Source: an uncultured Oscillospiraceae bacterium
GTDB lineage: Bacteria > Bacillota > Clostridia > Oscillospirales > Oscillospiraceae
Length of the DNA stretch: 29,052 bases
Direction: 5' to 3'
NCBI GenBank assembly: GCA_910588455.1
Contig: CAJUPG010000020.1
Location: forward strand, 1-29,052
Both the position numbers and the translations under genes were made by a program. The notes below the pieces were generated by a model. That model saw nothing but the letters and a program-made list of their open reading frames with translations. It had not been told where the DNA came from and made no database searches. How positions within the stretch are numbered: the first letter of the stretch is position 1; every line of letters starts with the position of its first letter. This document shows positions 1 to 8,196 of the stretch, piece after piece.

Positions 1-80
1 GGAGGCGACCCACCTGCCATTCGTGCAGGTTTTAAACGGGTCCACACGGCCAGAGCGGGGCTTATAAAACCATGGCGTTC
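1..80 (+). ncRNA. 3' part of an unidentified structured RNA (possibly 6S RNA), cut by the left edge
   Basis: No convincing reading frame covers this stretch, yet it leads directly into a strong terminator, so it looks like the 3' end of a stable RNA. It contains a hairpin (ACCTGC ... GCAGGT, near positions 12-30) followed by unpaired-looking purine-rich DNA and the segment ACCATGGCGTTCAGG next to the terminator. Such a 3' tail could pair with a missing 5' strand, as in the closing stem of 6S RNA, which is why 6S is proposed. The 5' half lies outside the window, so this cannot be verified here. An untranslated 3' region of an upstream gene is the alternative. Confidence 0.3.
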
Positions 81-114
81 AGGCGCGGGGTCTGCTGGGA
101 CCCCGCGCCTTTTT
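81..114 (+). terminator. Rho-independent terminator
   Basis: A perfect 12-bp GC-rich stem (AGGCGCGGGGTC, 81-92, with its complement at 99-110) encloses a 6-nt loop and ends in a run of T at 110-114. It closes the transcript entering from the left edge. Confidence 0.9.
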
Positions 115-144
115 GACGAAACTATAAATTCTTTGATTTACCAC

Positions 145-173
145 TTGCAACGGCCCGAATTATCTTGTATAAT
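145..173 (+). promoter_or_regulatory. sigma-A promoter of the foldase gene
   Basis: TTGCAA at 145-150 and a perfect TATAAT at 168-173 are separated by 17 bp. The expected start near 180 gives a short leader before the GTG start at 215. Confidence 0.8.
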
Positions 174-214
174 ATTGCGGAACTTTACCAAACATGAGAG
201 GACTGAATCAAACT

Positions 215-1777
215 GTGAGTGCATCCAGAGAAAAAAAGGGCCGCCAGGACCTGAGCGCCCAGGGGCCCAGCGAAAAAAACATGAAGCAGCAGCGGGAGGA
301 GCAGGCCGCCAAGCGCAGCCGCATCCTCTATACGATTCTTGGCGCGGTGTTCGCAGTGGCCGCCATTGCCCTGCTGGTCTATAACACCGGCTTTTTCCAG
401 GGCCGGGCCACCGCTGTGACTATCGACGGCCAGAAGTTCACCGCCGCCGACCTGGAATTCCATTACCAGATGGTCTACAACCAGGAGTATATCAACAGCC
501 TGTACGGCCAGTCGAATTTCAACTACGCCCAGTCTCCCGAGGAGCAGATCTATGACGAGCTGAATATGACCACCTGGCACGCCCACTTTGTGGACGAGGC
601 CCAGAAGTCCCTGGCCCAGCACGTGGCCCTGGAGAACGCCGCCAAGGCCGAGGGCTACACCCTTTCGGAAGAGGGACAGCAGACTCTGACCGACACCCTG
701 GCCGGTCTGGAGGACCAGTGGCGGGGCAGCCTCAACTATACCAGCCGGGCCGGTTACCTGAAAGCGGTGTACGGCCCCTATATGACCTACGACGTGTACA
801 AAACAAATCTGGAGCGCAGCATCTATGTGGAGGCTTACACCAGCGACTACGTCAACGGCCTGGAGTTCTCTCAGGAGGAGCAGGAGTCCTATTATAAGGA
901 GCACGCCGACGAGCTGGACGCCTTCACGTTGACCCAGTTTGTGTTCCAGGCCTCCCTCCCCGCCGCCGAAACCGACGCGGATGGCAACACCATCGAGCGC
1001 ACCGAGGAGGAAGAGGCCCAGCTGCTGGAGCAGGCCAAGCAGGAGGCCAAGGCCAACGCCGACGCGGTGTACGCCGCCCTCCAGGCCAATCCCAGCCAGA
1101 ACCTGGAGAGCCTGTCCCAGCAGTACAGCGCCTATTCCTTCCTCCAGGACGATGTGCGCCTGGGCAGCAGCGTGAACGACGCATATCAGGAGTGGGCCTA
1201 TGACAGCGCCCGGAAGTCCGGCGATCTGTATCAGGCCGAGTATGAGAGCTTTGGCACCTATAACTACTGCGTGGTCCGCTTCGAGGACCGCCAGCGGGAC
1301 GAGACCCCCAGCGCCGACGTGCGCCACATCCTGGTCGCCGCCGCCGAGAGCGGTCAGACCCCCACCCAGGAGCAGTTTGACGAGGCCAAGGCCAAGGCCC
1401 AGGAGCTGCTGGACCAGTGGAAGACCGGCGAGGCCACCGAGGATTCCTTCGCCGAACTGGCCCGGGAGAACAGCGCCGACACCGGCTCCGCCTCCAACGG
1501 CGGGCTGATCTCCGCCATCACCCCCTACTCCAACTATGTGGACACCTTCACCGACTGGGCTCTGGACCCCGCCCGCAAGGTGGGCGACACCGAGCTGGTC
1601 CAGAACACCGGCAGCTCGGTGCAGGGCTGGCACGTGATGTATCTGGCGGCCCAGGGCGACCCCTACTGGATGCTGGAGGCCCAGTATTACCTGAGCAGCG
1701 AGGCCGAAAAGGCCTGGATGGACGAGCGCACCGAGAACGTGAAGACTGAGCCCGGCAGCGGATTGAAATACGTGTAA
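215..1777 (+). CDS. membrane-anchored parvulin-type peptidylprolyl isomerase (PrsA/SurA-like)
   Basis: This is an extracytoplasmic folding factor of about 520 residues. A charged N-terminal cytoplasmic tail of about 36 residues is followed by one transmembrane helix (about residues 37-58), a SurA/PrsA-like helical region, and a rotamase (parvulin) domain beginning at the motif VRHILV and containing SADTGSASNGGLI. There is no lipobox, so it is anchored by the helix rather than by lipid as in Bacillus PrsA. The GTG at 215 is preferred over the ATG at 194. GAGAGGA lies at 196-202 ahead of the GTG, the ATG has no comparable site, and homologues in this group typically begin with a short S-x-S-R-E-K-K-like sequence (family memory). 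It has its own promoter and terminator. The substrate is unknown; exported proteins such as the neighbouring SLH protease are plausible clients. Confidence 0.85.
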   Translation: MSASREKKGRQDLSAQGPSEKNMKQQREEQAAKRSRILYTILGAVFAVAAIALLVYNTGFFQGRATAVTIDGQKFTAADLEFHYQMVYNQEYINSLYGQSNFNYAQSPEEQIYDELNMTTWHAHFVDEAQKSLAQHVALENAAKAEGYTLSEEGQQTLTDTLAGLEDQWRGSLNYTSRAGYLKAVYGPYMTYDVYKTNLERSIYVEAYTSDYVNGLEFSQEEQESYYKEHADELDAFTLTQFVFQASLPAAETDADGNTIERTEEEEAQLLEQAKQEAKANADAVYAALQANPSQNLESLSQQYSAYSFLQDDVRLGSSVNDAYQEWAYDSARKSGDLYQAEYESFGTYNYCVVRFEDRQRDETPSADVRHILVAAAESGQTPTQEQFDEAKAKAQELLDQWKTGEATEDSFAELARENSADTGSASNGGLISAITPYSNYVDTFTDWALDPARKVGDTELVQNTGSSVQGWHVMYLAAQGDPYWMLEAQYYLSSEAEKAWMDERTENVKTEPGSGLKYV

Positions 1778-1783
1778 AAATAG

Positions 1784-1817
1784 AACCTCCGCAAAGCGAG
1801 CTTTGCGGAGGTTTTTT
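1784..1817 (+). terminator. Rho-independent terminator after the foldase gene
   Basis: A perfect 13-bp stem (AACCTCCGCAAAG with its complement, loop CGAG) is followed directly by a T run. It separates the foldase transcript from the protease gene starting 18 bp later. Confidence 0.93.
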
Positions 1818-1834
1818 CAAAAAGGACGGTACAT

Positions 1835-3553
1835 ATGAAAAAATTACTTGCGGCCCTGGCCGTGTTAACCCTGGTTCTGCTCCCGGCGGCGTGGGCCGCG
1901 GAAGAGGACGGCGCTCAGGCTCTGGACCGGCTGGGGCTCTTCTCCGGCAGTGAGGCGGGCTATGAGCTGGACCGCACCCCCACCCGGGCGGAGGCTCTGG
2001 TGATGCTGCTGAAGCTCACCGGACAGGCGGAGGACGCCCTGGCGGGGGAATGGGAGCACCCCTTCCAAGATGCCGGCTGGGCGGACCCCTACATCGGCTA
2101 TGCCTATCAGCAGGGGCTGACCGCCGGATTTTCCGGCGAAGCCTTCGGGACCAACGACAGCGCCACCGCCCAGCAGTACGCGTCCTTTCTCCTGCGGGCC
2201 CTGGGCTATCAGAGCTTCCCCTATGAGGAGGCCCTGTCCCTCCTGCAAACCCGCACCCCCGCCGTGCTCCCGGAGGACGGCAGCTTTGACCGGGGGGATC
2301 TGGTGGACCTGTCCCTGGCGGCCCTGGCCGCTCCCATGGCCGACGGCTCCGGCACCCTGGCCGCCCGGCTGGCTCAGGAGGGCCTGTTTGACTGGGAGGA
2401 CTACCAGTCCGCTCGGGACGGCGTGGGAACAAAATCCGACGTGACCGTCCTGCTGTACATCACCGGCAGCAATCTGGAGCGCCTCCAGGGCCGGGCCAGC
2501 GCCGACATCCGGGAGATGCTCCAGGCGGACCCTGGAAGCTGCCGCGTGGTCATGCAGACCGGCGGCACCCAGGAATGGCAAAACGACTGGATGACCGACG
2601 GGGCCACCCAGCGCTTTGTGATAGAGAACGGTGATTTGCGCCCGGCCTCCCCCATTCTGGAGGGTGCCCTCATGTCCCAGCCGGAGACGCTGTCCAACTT
2701 TCTGCGGTGGGGGGTCACCGCCTACCCGGCCCAGCGGTATATCCTGGTGCTGTGGAACCACGGGGGCGGCACCCTCCGGGGCTACGGCCACGACGAGATG
2801 AACAACACCAAAACCATGATGCTGGACGAGCTGGACCAGGCGTTCGGTTGGGCGGATGTGCAGTTTGATCTGGTGGGCTTTGACGCCTGTCTGATGGCCA
2901 CCATGTCCACCGCTTATATGCTGGAGGATTACTCCGATTACCTGCTGGCCTCCGAAGAGCTGGAGCCCCTGGACGGCTGGTATTACACCGACTGGCTCAC
3001 CGCTCTGGGTCGGGACCCGGACATGGACCCCCTGGAGCTGGCCGGAATCATCTCCGAGGGTTATCTGCGGGACGCCCTGGCAAGCGACTGGCTGTATGCC
3101 ACTATGTCCCTCATTGATCTGAGCCGGATGAAGGCCGTGGCGGAGGGCTGGAGGCAGGTGTCCGCCCAGCTGGCCCAGAAGCTGGAGGCGGGCCGGTATT
3201 ACGACATTGAGAGCGCTCTGCGCCAGTCCAAGGCCTACGGCCAGGGCACCGCCTATGACCAGGTGGATCTGATCGACTTTTTGGTCCAGCTGAGCAACGC
3301 CAATCTGGCCCAGACCGGCGAGCTGCGCCGGGCGGTATCCGATGCGGTGGTCTTTTTGGACAGCACACCCCCCATGGACCGCTCCCACGGCATGGCCCTG
3401 TATGTCCCCTATGAAAAATTCATCCGCTACCCCAATCAGGTCCGCAAGGCCCTGCTGGCCAGCGGCTTCCAGGAGGAGGATTTGGCCTTCTGGGACGGAT
3501 TTTATGAGCAGGTCTATGAGAAGGGACCAAAAAAGTGGATTTGGCCCAAATAA
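1835..3553 (+). CDS. secreted SLH-domain protease, clostripain family (peptidase C11)
   Basis: A 572-residue exported cysteine protease. Residues 1-21 form a signal peptide ending in AWA. Residues about 25-165 resemble S-layer homology repeats (PTRAEALVMLLKLTG, WADPYIGYAYQQGLTAG), which would attach the protein non-covalently to cell-wall polymer. The peptidase domain follows from about residue 200 (VTVLLYITGSNLE), with the conserved histidine motif LWNHGGG (H309) and the catalytic cysteine motif GFDACLM (C352). Clostripain-type enzymes usually cleave after arginine or lysine; specificity cannot be read here. The ATG at 1835 has AAAGGACGG upstream. It ends one base before the convergent dus gene with no room for a dedicated terminator. 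Confidence 0.88.
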   Translation: MKKLLAALAVLTLVLLPAAWAAEEDGAQALDRLGLFSGSEAGYELDRTPTRAEALVMLLKLTGQAEDALAGEWEHPFQDAGWADPYIGYAYQQGLTAGFSGEAFGTNDSATAQQYASFLLRALGYQSFPYEEALSLLQTRTPAVLPEDGSFDRGDLVDLSLAALAAPMADGSGTLAARLAQEGLFDWEDYQSARDGVGTKSDVTVLLYITGSNLERLQGRASADIREMLQADPGSCRVVMQTGGTQEWQNDWMTDGATQRFVIENGDLRPASPILEGALMSQPETLSNFLRWGVTAYPAQRYILVLWNHGGGTLRGYGHDEMNNTKTMMLDELDQAFGWADVQFDLVGFDACLMATMSTAYMLEDYSDYLLASEELEPLDGWYYTDWLTALGRDPDMDPLELAGIISEGYLRDALASDWLYATMSLIDLSRMKAVAEGWRQVSAQLAQKLEAGRYYDIESALRQSKAYGQGTAYDQVDLIDFLVQLSNANLAQTGELRRAVSDAVVFLDSTPPMDRSHGMALYVPYEKFIRYPNQVRKALLASGFQEEDLAFWDGFYEQVYEKGPKKWIWPK

Positions 3554-3554
3554 T

Positions 3555-4490
3555 TCAGACCAGATCCAGTTCCTGAAATACAGCCTGGGCCCACCGCCGG
3601 AAGTCCTGGGGGTTCTGGGCTTTTTTCAGGTGTTTTGCGTGCTTTTCGTGGTCCCGAAAGCGGGTAATCAGATAGGACCAGTGCTCCTTCATCCGCATCA
3701 TGGCACTGTGGGGGCTGCCGAAATCCTGGATGTAGTGCTCGTAGAGCGCGTCATGAAACCTCTGGAGGTCCTCCCGGCTGGCGGGAGGACCTCCCTTTTG
3801 CTTGGAAATCAGCGCCGGGTCGGCCATCAGCCCCCGGCCGAACATCAACCCCTCCAGCTCGGGATAGGTCTCCGTCAGGGCCTGGGCGTCCTCCGGGGTG
3901 TTCAGGTCCCCGTTGGCGCACAGGGGAAATTTGACCCGTTCCAGAGCAAACCCGTACCACTGGTTCCGAACGGGCCGGCGGTACAGGTCCTTCTGGACCC
4001 GGGGGTGCAGAATCAGCTCCCGCAGGGGATATTGGGCATACAGCTGCAAAATGGCCTCAAATTCCTCCGCTTCCTGGACCCCCAGCCGGGTTTTGATGGA
4101 GATGGGCAGGGGGCTATGGGCGAAAATCTCGTCCAAAAAACGCTCCAGCTCCTCCAGCCGGCCCAGAAAACCGGCCCCCTTCCCCTTGGCGGTCACGGTG
4201 CCGGAGGGACAGCCCAGATTCAGATTGACCTCCGGGTAGCCCATGGCCGCCAGCTCCCCGGCGGCCCAGACAAAGTCTTCCGCCCGGCGGGTGAGAAGCT
4301 GGGGAATCACGGGGATTCCCCGGTTATAGTCCGGGTCCAGCTCCCGCAGCTCCTTTTGGGAAAAGACGTGGCCCTGAGCGGGGGATAAAAAGGGCATATA
4401 GTACCGGTCCGCGCCGGGGAAACAGGCCTGATGCACCTTGCGGAACTGCCGCCCGGTGAGCCCCTCCAGAGGGGCGCAGGAATACAGCAT
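3555..4490 (-). CDS. dus: tRNA-dihydrouridine synthase
   Basis: A flavin-dependent enzyme that reduces uridines in the tRNA D-loop. The TIM-barrel Dus fold is recognisable from the N-terminal CAPLEGLTGRQFRKVH, the catalytic-cysteine motif NLGCPSGTVTAKGKGAGFL (C94), ISIKTRLG, and the FMN-phosphate region CANGDLNTPEDA followed by LMFGRGLM. At 311 residues it matches the usual Dus length. The ATG at 4490 is chosen because AGGAGG sits 7 nt upstream, whereas the in-frame TTG at 4496 directly abuts that site. The ribosome site lies inside the 3' end of recQ and only 2 nt separate the genes, so the two are probably translationally coupled. Confidence 0.93.
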   Translation of the reverse strand: MLYSCAPLEGLTGRQFRKVHQACFPGADRYYMPFLSPAQGHVFSQKELRELDPDYNRGIPVIPQLLTRRAEDFVWAAGELAAMGYPEVNLNLGCPSGTVTAKGKGAGFLGRLEELERFLDEIFAHSPLPISIKTRLGVQEAEEFEAILQLYAQYPLRELILHPRVQKDLYRRPVRNQWYGFALERVKFPLCANGDLNTPEDAQALTETYPELEGLMFGRGLMADPALISKQKGGPPASREDLQRFHDALYEHYIQDFGSPHSAMMRMKEHWSYLITRFRDHEKHAKHLKKAQNPQDFRRWAQAVFQELDLV

Positions 4491-4492
4491 AC

Positions 4493-6307
4493 TCAATCCT
4501 CCTGGAATGCTAAAATCTCGTCCAAAAATTTCTGTCCGTACTTCTCCAGCTTGAAGTCACCCACCCCGTTCACCAGCCGCATCTGGGCCAGCGTCTGGGG
4601 CCGTATGGCGGCCATCTCCCGCAGCGTTTTGTCGGAAAAGACCACATAGCCCGGGACACCCGCCTGCTGGGCCAGCCGCCCCCGGAGCTGCTGGAGCCGG
4701 CGCAGCAGCTCCGGGTCCGCCGGCGTGCCGGAGGCTGCGGCGGCTCTCTGGACCTCCTCCCGGGGCAGGGAGCGCACCTGAGCCACGAGCGTCTCCCCCT
4801 GGAAGAGCACTCCCCTGGCCTTGGGACCCAGAGCCAGGGTGGGATATTGGCCCTCCGCCTGGACCAGACAGCCGTTTTCCAGCAGGTACTGAATCCGGGA
4901 CTGGACCTCGTCCCGGCTGTAGTCCCGCATGAGTCCGTATGTAGACAGGGTGTCCAGACTCCAGCTCCGGATGCGCTCTGTGTCCGCTCCCCGCAGAATG
5001 TCGATGATGGTCCCGGCTCCGAACCGCTCCCCCGCCCGGCGGACACAGCTCAGAATCTGCTGGGCATCCCGGGTGATGTCCAGCTCCCGGAAGTTGGCCA
5101 GGCAGCTGCCGCATTTGCCGCAGTGCTCCCTGGCGCTCTCGCCGAAGTACCGCAGTAAATAGCCCCGCAGGCAGCCGGTGGTCCGGCAGTAGACGGTCAT
5201 GTGCTTCAGCCGTTCCTGTTCCCGCTTCACCCGCTGCTCATAGCCCTGGTCCGTCTCCTCGTCTCCCCGCAGCTCAATCAAAAACTGATTGGTCCGCACG
5301 TCGCCTGGGCTGTACAGCAGCAGGCAGCGGGCCTCCTCCCCGTCCCGGCCCGCCCGGCCCGCCTCCTGGTAGTAGCTCTCCACGTCCTTGGGCATATTGT
5401 AGTGGACCACAAAGCGCACATCCGACTTGTCAATGCCCATGCCGAAGGCGTTGGTGGCCACCATCAGCCGGGTGCGGCCGTAGGAAAAATCCTCCTGGCT
5501 GCTCTGCCGCTCCCCGCTCTCCAGCCCTGCGTGATACCGGCCGGCGGAGAACCCCCGCTCCTGCAAAAACGCGCAGATTTCTTCCACGGTCTTGCGGGTG
5601 GCGCAGTAGACGATGCCGCTCTCCTCCCGGCGGCTCGCCAGAAAGCGAAGCAGAGCCTCTTTTTTGCTCTTGGGGACATCCACCTGGAAAAACAGGTTGG
5701 GCCGGTCGAAGCCGGACACCAGGGAAAAGGGGTCTTGCAGCTCCAGGGAGCGGACAATGTCCTCCCGGACCTGGGGGGTAGCGGTGGCGGTGAAGGCCCC
5801 CACTACCGGGCGGCGGGGGAGGGCTTTTACAAATTGGGGGATATTCAAATAGCTGGGCCGGAAGTCCTGGCCCCACTGAGAGATGCAGTGGGCCTCGTCC
5901 ACCGCCAGCAGGGAGATTTCTGCGTTTCGGGCAAACTCCAAAAAGCTCTCTGTCTCCAGCCGCTCCGGGGCCGCGTAGATAATCTTATACATCCCCTGCC
6001 GGGCGTTGCGCAGGGCCAGGCCGAACTGCCGCTCGGTGAGGGAGCTGTTGAGATAAGCGGCCTTTACCCCCGCCTGAAGCAGCGCCCCCACCTGGTCCTT
6101 CATGAGAGAGATCAGCGGGGAAACCACCAGGGTAATCCCCTCCAGGCACAGGGCGGGGACCTGAAAGCAGATGGACTTGCCCGCTCCGGTGGGCATGACG
6201 GACAGCACATCCCGGCCCTGAAGCAGCTGCCGGACCACCTCCTCCTGGCCGGGACGGAAGGCCCGGTAGCCGAAATAGCGCTCTAATATGTGCAGGGGCT
6301 GTTCCAT
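4493..6307 (-). CDS. recQ: ATP-dependent DNA helicase RecQ
   Basis: A 604-residue 3'-5' helicase acting in recombination and stalled-fork repair. Visible parts in order: Walker A (PTGAGKS, K44), DEAH box with the RecQ-specific extension DEAHCISQWGQDF (from 137), helicase motif VI (QEAGRAGRDG), a zinc-binding segment with four cysteines (CRTTGCLRGYL ... HCGKCGSC), a winged-helix region, and a C-terminal HRDC domain. The ATG at 6307 has AAGGAGG 7 nt upstream; a longer open frame reaches 6391 but lacks a ribosome site and family similarity. It shares an AT-rich divergent promoter region with the TSUP gene. Confidence 0.96.
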   Translation of the reverse strand: MEQPLHILERYFGYRAFRPGQEEVVRQLLQGRDVLSVMPTGAGKSICFQVPALCLEGITLVVSPLISLMKDQVGALLQAGVKAAYLNSSLTERQFGLALRNARQGMYKIIYAAPERLETESFLEFARNAEISLLAVDEAHCISQWGQDFRPSYLNIPQFVKALPRRPVVGAFTATATPQVREDIVRSLELQDPFSLVSGFDRPNLFFQVDVPKSKKEALLRFLASRREESGIVYCATRKTVEEICAFLQERGFSAGRYHAGLESGERQSSQEDFSYGRTRLMVATNAFGMGIDKSDVRFVVHYNMPKDVESYYQEAGRAGRDGEEARCLLLYSPGDVRTNQFLIELRGDEETDQGYEQRVKREQERLKHMTVYCRTTGCLRGYLLRYFGESAREHCGKCGSCLANFRELDITRDAQQILSCVRRAGERFGAGTIIDILRGADTERIRSWSLDTLSTYGLMRDYSRDEVQSRIQYLLENGCLVQAEGQYPTLALGPKARGVLFQGETLVAQVRSLPREEVQRAAAASGTPADPELLRRLQQLRGRLAQQAGVPGYVVFSDKTLREMAAIRPQTLAQMRLVNGVGDFKLEKYGQKFLDEILAFQED

Positions 6308-6346
6308 GGGGAAATCCTCCTTTTGGGGTGAGCATCGGGAATTTGA

Positions 6347-6375
6347 TTGACGGACTGGGGAAAATTGTTTATAAT
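6347..6375 (+). promoter_or_regulatory. sigma-A promoter of the TSUP transporter gene
   Basis: TTGACG (6347-6352) and TATAAT (6370-6375) are separated by 17 bp, about 40 bp upstream of the ATG at 6425. Confidence 0.75.
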
Positions 6376-6424
6376 ATATAATCAGTTTCAAGCTTAAAGG
6401 TTAAGGAGTCAAGGAAGGGGTTCT

Positions 6425-7210
6425 ATGCTGATCTTTTTTCTGGTAAGCCTGCTGGCCAGCGTGGCGGGGGCCATCTGCGGGATTGGCGGCGGCGTGATTA
6501 TCAAGCCGGTGCTGGATTTGCTCCACCTGGAGACGGTGTCTACCATCAGCTTTCTATCCGGCTGCACGGTGCTGTCCATGAGCTGCTACTCGGTGGGACG
6601 CAGTATGCTGGCCGGGGAGCGGCGGGTGGAGCTGTCCACGGGAACGCCTCTGGCCCTGGGGTCGGCGGCGGGAGGACTGCTGGGCAGCCAGCTCTTTTCC
6701 GCAATCAAGGCCCTGTTTGAAAACCCGAACACTGTGGGCTCCGTGCAGGCGGTGTGTCTGGCGGCGGTCACCGCCGGAACGCTGGTGTATACGGTAAATA
6801 AAAGCCGGGTGCGTACGTGGAAGGTGAAAAACAAGGGGGCCTGTGTGCTCATCGGCCTGGGGCTGGGGTGTATATCCAGCTTTTTGGGGATCGGCGGCGG
6901 CCCTATCAATCTGGTGGTGCTGTACTTCTTCTTCAGCATGGACACCAAAACCGCGGCGGCCAACAGCCTGTACATCATTTTCTTCGGCCAGCTGTTCAGC
7001 CTGCTTACCACGCTGGTTACCCGCACCACGCCCCCCTTCCAGCCCTTGACGCTGGCGCTGATGGTGGCGGGAGGAATCGGCGGCGGCGTGATTGGCCGGG
7101 TGCTGAACAAAAAAATGGACGACCGGCTGGTAGAGCGGCTGTTTCTTGCGCTGATGGCCGTCATCATTGGAATCAGCGTATGGAACAGCATCCGGTATGC
7201 CGGAGGCTAA
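6425..7210 (+). CDS. TSUP (TauE/SafE) family anion transporter
   Basis: A 261-residue, highly hydrophobic integral membrane protein. It has the internal repeat of the TauE/SafE family: a first half with AGAICGIGGGVIIKP near the N-terminus and a second half with SSFLGIGGGPINLVVLYF near the middle, each at the start of a four-helix bundle. Members move sulfite, sulfoacetate, thiosulfate or other organic anions. Its position next to the cysE-cysS unit makes a sulfur-containing substrate plausible, but that is inference. The ATG follows AAGGAAGGGG. It is separated from cysE by a new promoter and a T-box leader, so the two are regulated independently. Confidence 0.85.
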   Translation: MLIFFLVSLLASVAGAICGIGGGVIIKPVLDLLHLETVSTISFLSGCTVLSMSCYSVGRSMLAGERRVELSTGTPLALGSAAGGLLGSQLFSAIKALFENPNTVGSVQAVCLAAVTAGTLVYTVNKSRVRTWKVKNKGACVLIGLGLGCISSFLGIGGGPINLVVLYFFFSMDTKTAAANSLYIIFFGQLFSLLTTLVTRTTPPFQPLTLALMVAGGIGGGVIGRVLNKKMDDRLVERLFLALMAVIIGISVWNSIRYAGG

Positions 7211-7272
7211 TAGGCGGCCCATTCATTATAACATAGTTTTCTGCCTGGGGGAATGCTTTGTGCGGTTTCTGC

Positions 7273-7304
7273 TTGACACAACCCCAGGCAGATGCTAATA
7301 TAAT
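7273..7304 (+). promoter_or_regulatory. promoter of the cysE-cysS T-box transcript
   Basis: A perfect TTGACA (7273-7278) is followed after 17 bp by TAATAT (7296-7301); an overlapping TATAAT (7299-7304) would have a 20-bp spacer. Start expected near 7308-7311, at the beginning of the T-box leader. Confidence 0.75.
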
Positions 7305-7307
7305 GTG

Positions 7308-7530
7308 GTATCAGCGCGAGGAACGGAAAAGTAGCGCTCTATTTCCAGACACAGAGAGGCCCCACCGCCGGCTGAAAGCGGGGCTGTCTGACAGGAGCGG
7401 GAAGTGCGTCCGGGAGCGCGGCGGGCAATGCCGCCCGGTTTGGCCCCGTTACCGGCCCATGAGTAAAAAATGAGAGTGGAACCGCGAACCTTTCGCCTCT
7501 TATGCCCCTGGGGGGCGTAAGAGGTTTTTT
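7308..7530 (+). promoter_or_regulatory. T-box leader, probably tRNA-Cys sensing
   Basis: The leader carries the signature T-box sequence AGAGTGGAACCGCG (7473-7486) and a terminator (stem 7496-7508 / 7512-7524, T run 7525-7530) just before cysE. Stem I is visible: GCGCTC (7334-7339) pairs with GAGCGC (7414-7419), CAGACA with TGTCTG, and GCCCC with GGGGC, with AGAGAG and GCTGAAAGC in the distal part. In the 3' strand of the specifier region, GGGAAGTGCGTC places UGC (7405-7407), a cysteine codon, where the specifier is expected; GUG is the alternative reading. Downstream cysE and cysS support cysteine. Uncharged tRNA would promote antitermination. Confidence 0.92.
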
Positions 7531-7548
7531 CATTTCAGGAGGTAGTTC

Positions 7549-8196
7549 ATGTTCAAATCCCTCAACGAAACCCTGGAGGCATACCAGCGCCGGGACCCCG
7601 CCGCCCGGTCCAAGCTGGAGATTTTCCTGCTCTACCAGGGTGTTCACGCCACGCTGTACCACCGGCTGGCTCACTGGCTGTACTGCCGCCGGTGGAAGTT
7701 CCTGGCCCGGTGGGTATCCCAGTGGTCCCGGTTCTGGACCGGGATTGAGATCCACCCCGGGGCGAAAATCGGCCGGCGGTTTGTCATCGACCACGGTATG
7801 GGCATCGTCATCGGCGAGACCGCCGAGGTGGGGGACGACGTGCTCATTTACCACGGGGTCACCCTGGGGGGAACCGGCAAGGACCAGGGCAAGCGCCACC
7901 CCACCATTGGAAACAACGTGCTCATCTCCTGCGGGGCCAAGGTGCTGGGCCCCTTTAAAGTGGGGGACAACGCCCGGATTGCCGCCAACGCGGTGGTGCT
8001 GTCGGAGGTGCCGGAGGACGCCACCGCTGTGGGCATCCCCGCCCAGATCGTCCGCATCGCGGGAAAAACCACCCACTACGCCGACGACGTGGACCAGACC
8101 AGCGTGCAGAACCCCACCCTGGAAAAGCTGGCCGCGCTGAACGCCCGGGTGGAGGAGCTGGAAAAACGACTGGAGGGAAGAAAAAATGCGGTTTGA
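7549..8196 (+). CDS. cysE: serine O-acetyltransferase
   Basis: Catalyses acetyl-CoA + L-serine to O-acetylserine, the first committed step to cysteine. The 215-residue protein is the short bacterial form: a small N-terminal helical part (to about residue 60), then a left-handed beta-helix of hexapeptide repeats (IEIHPGAKIGRRFVIDHG, IGETAEVGDDVLIYHGVTLGG), with the conserved active-site histidine in IDHGMG and the GGTG...KRHPTIGNNV loop. A charged coiled-coil-like tail ends the protein. The ATG follows AGGAGG at optimal spacing, right after the T-box terminator. Its 3' end overlaps the start of the broken VOC gene, so the ancestral unit was probably cysE-VOC-cysS. Its product feeds CysK (17178-18110). 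Confidence 0.95.
   Translation: MFKSLNETLEAYQRRDPAARSKLEIFLLYQGVHATLYHRLAHWLYCRRWKFLARWVSQWSRFWTGIEIHPGAKIGRRFVIDHGMGIVIGETAEVGDDVLIYHGVTLGGTGKDQGKRHPTIGNNVLISCGAKVLGPFKVGDNARIAANAVVLSEVPEDATAVGIPAQIVRIAGKTTHYADDVDQTSVQNPTLEKLAALNARVEELEKRLEGRKNAV

Noticed and set aside
185..1633. Long minus-strand open frame (482 codons) opposite the foldase gene
   Set aside because: GC-rich shadow frame: low-complexity glycine/leucine/valine composition, no motifs, and the plus strand encodes a recognisable PPIase.
4496..4496. TTG at 4496 as the dus start
   Set aside because: AGGAGG abuts it with almost no spacer, whereas the ATG at 4490 has ideal spacing.
6308..6391. N-terminal extension of RecQ to 6391
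   Set aside because: No ribosome site; the ATG at 6307 has AAGGAGG and matches the family start.
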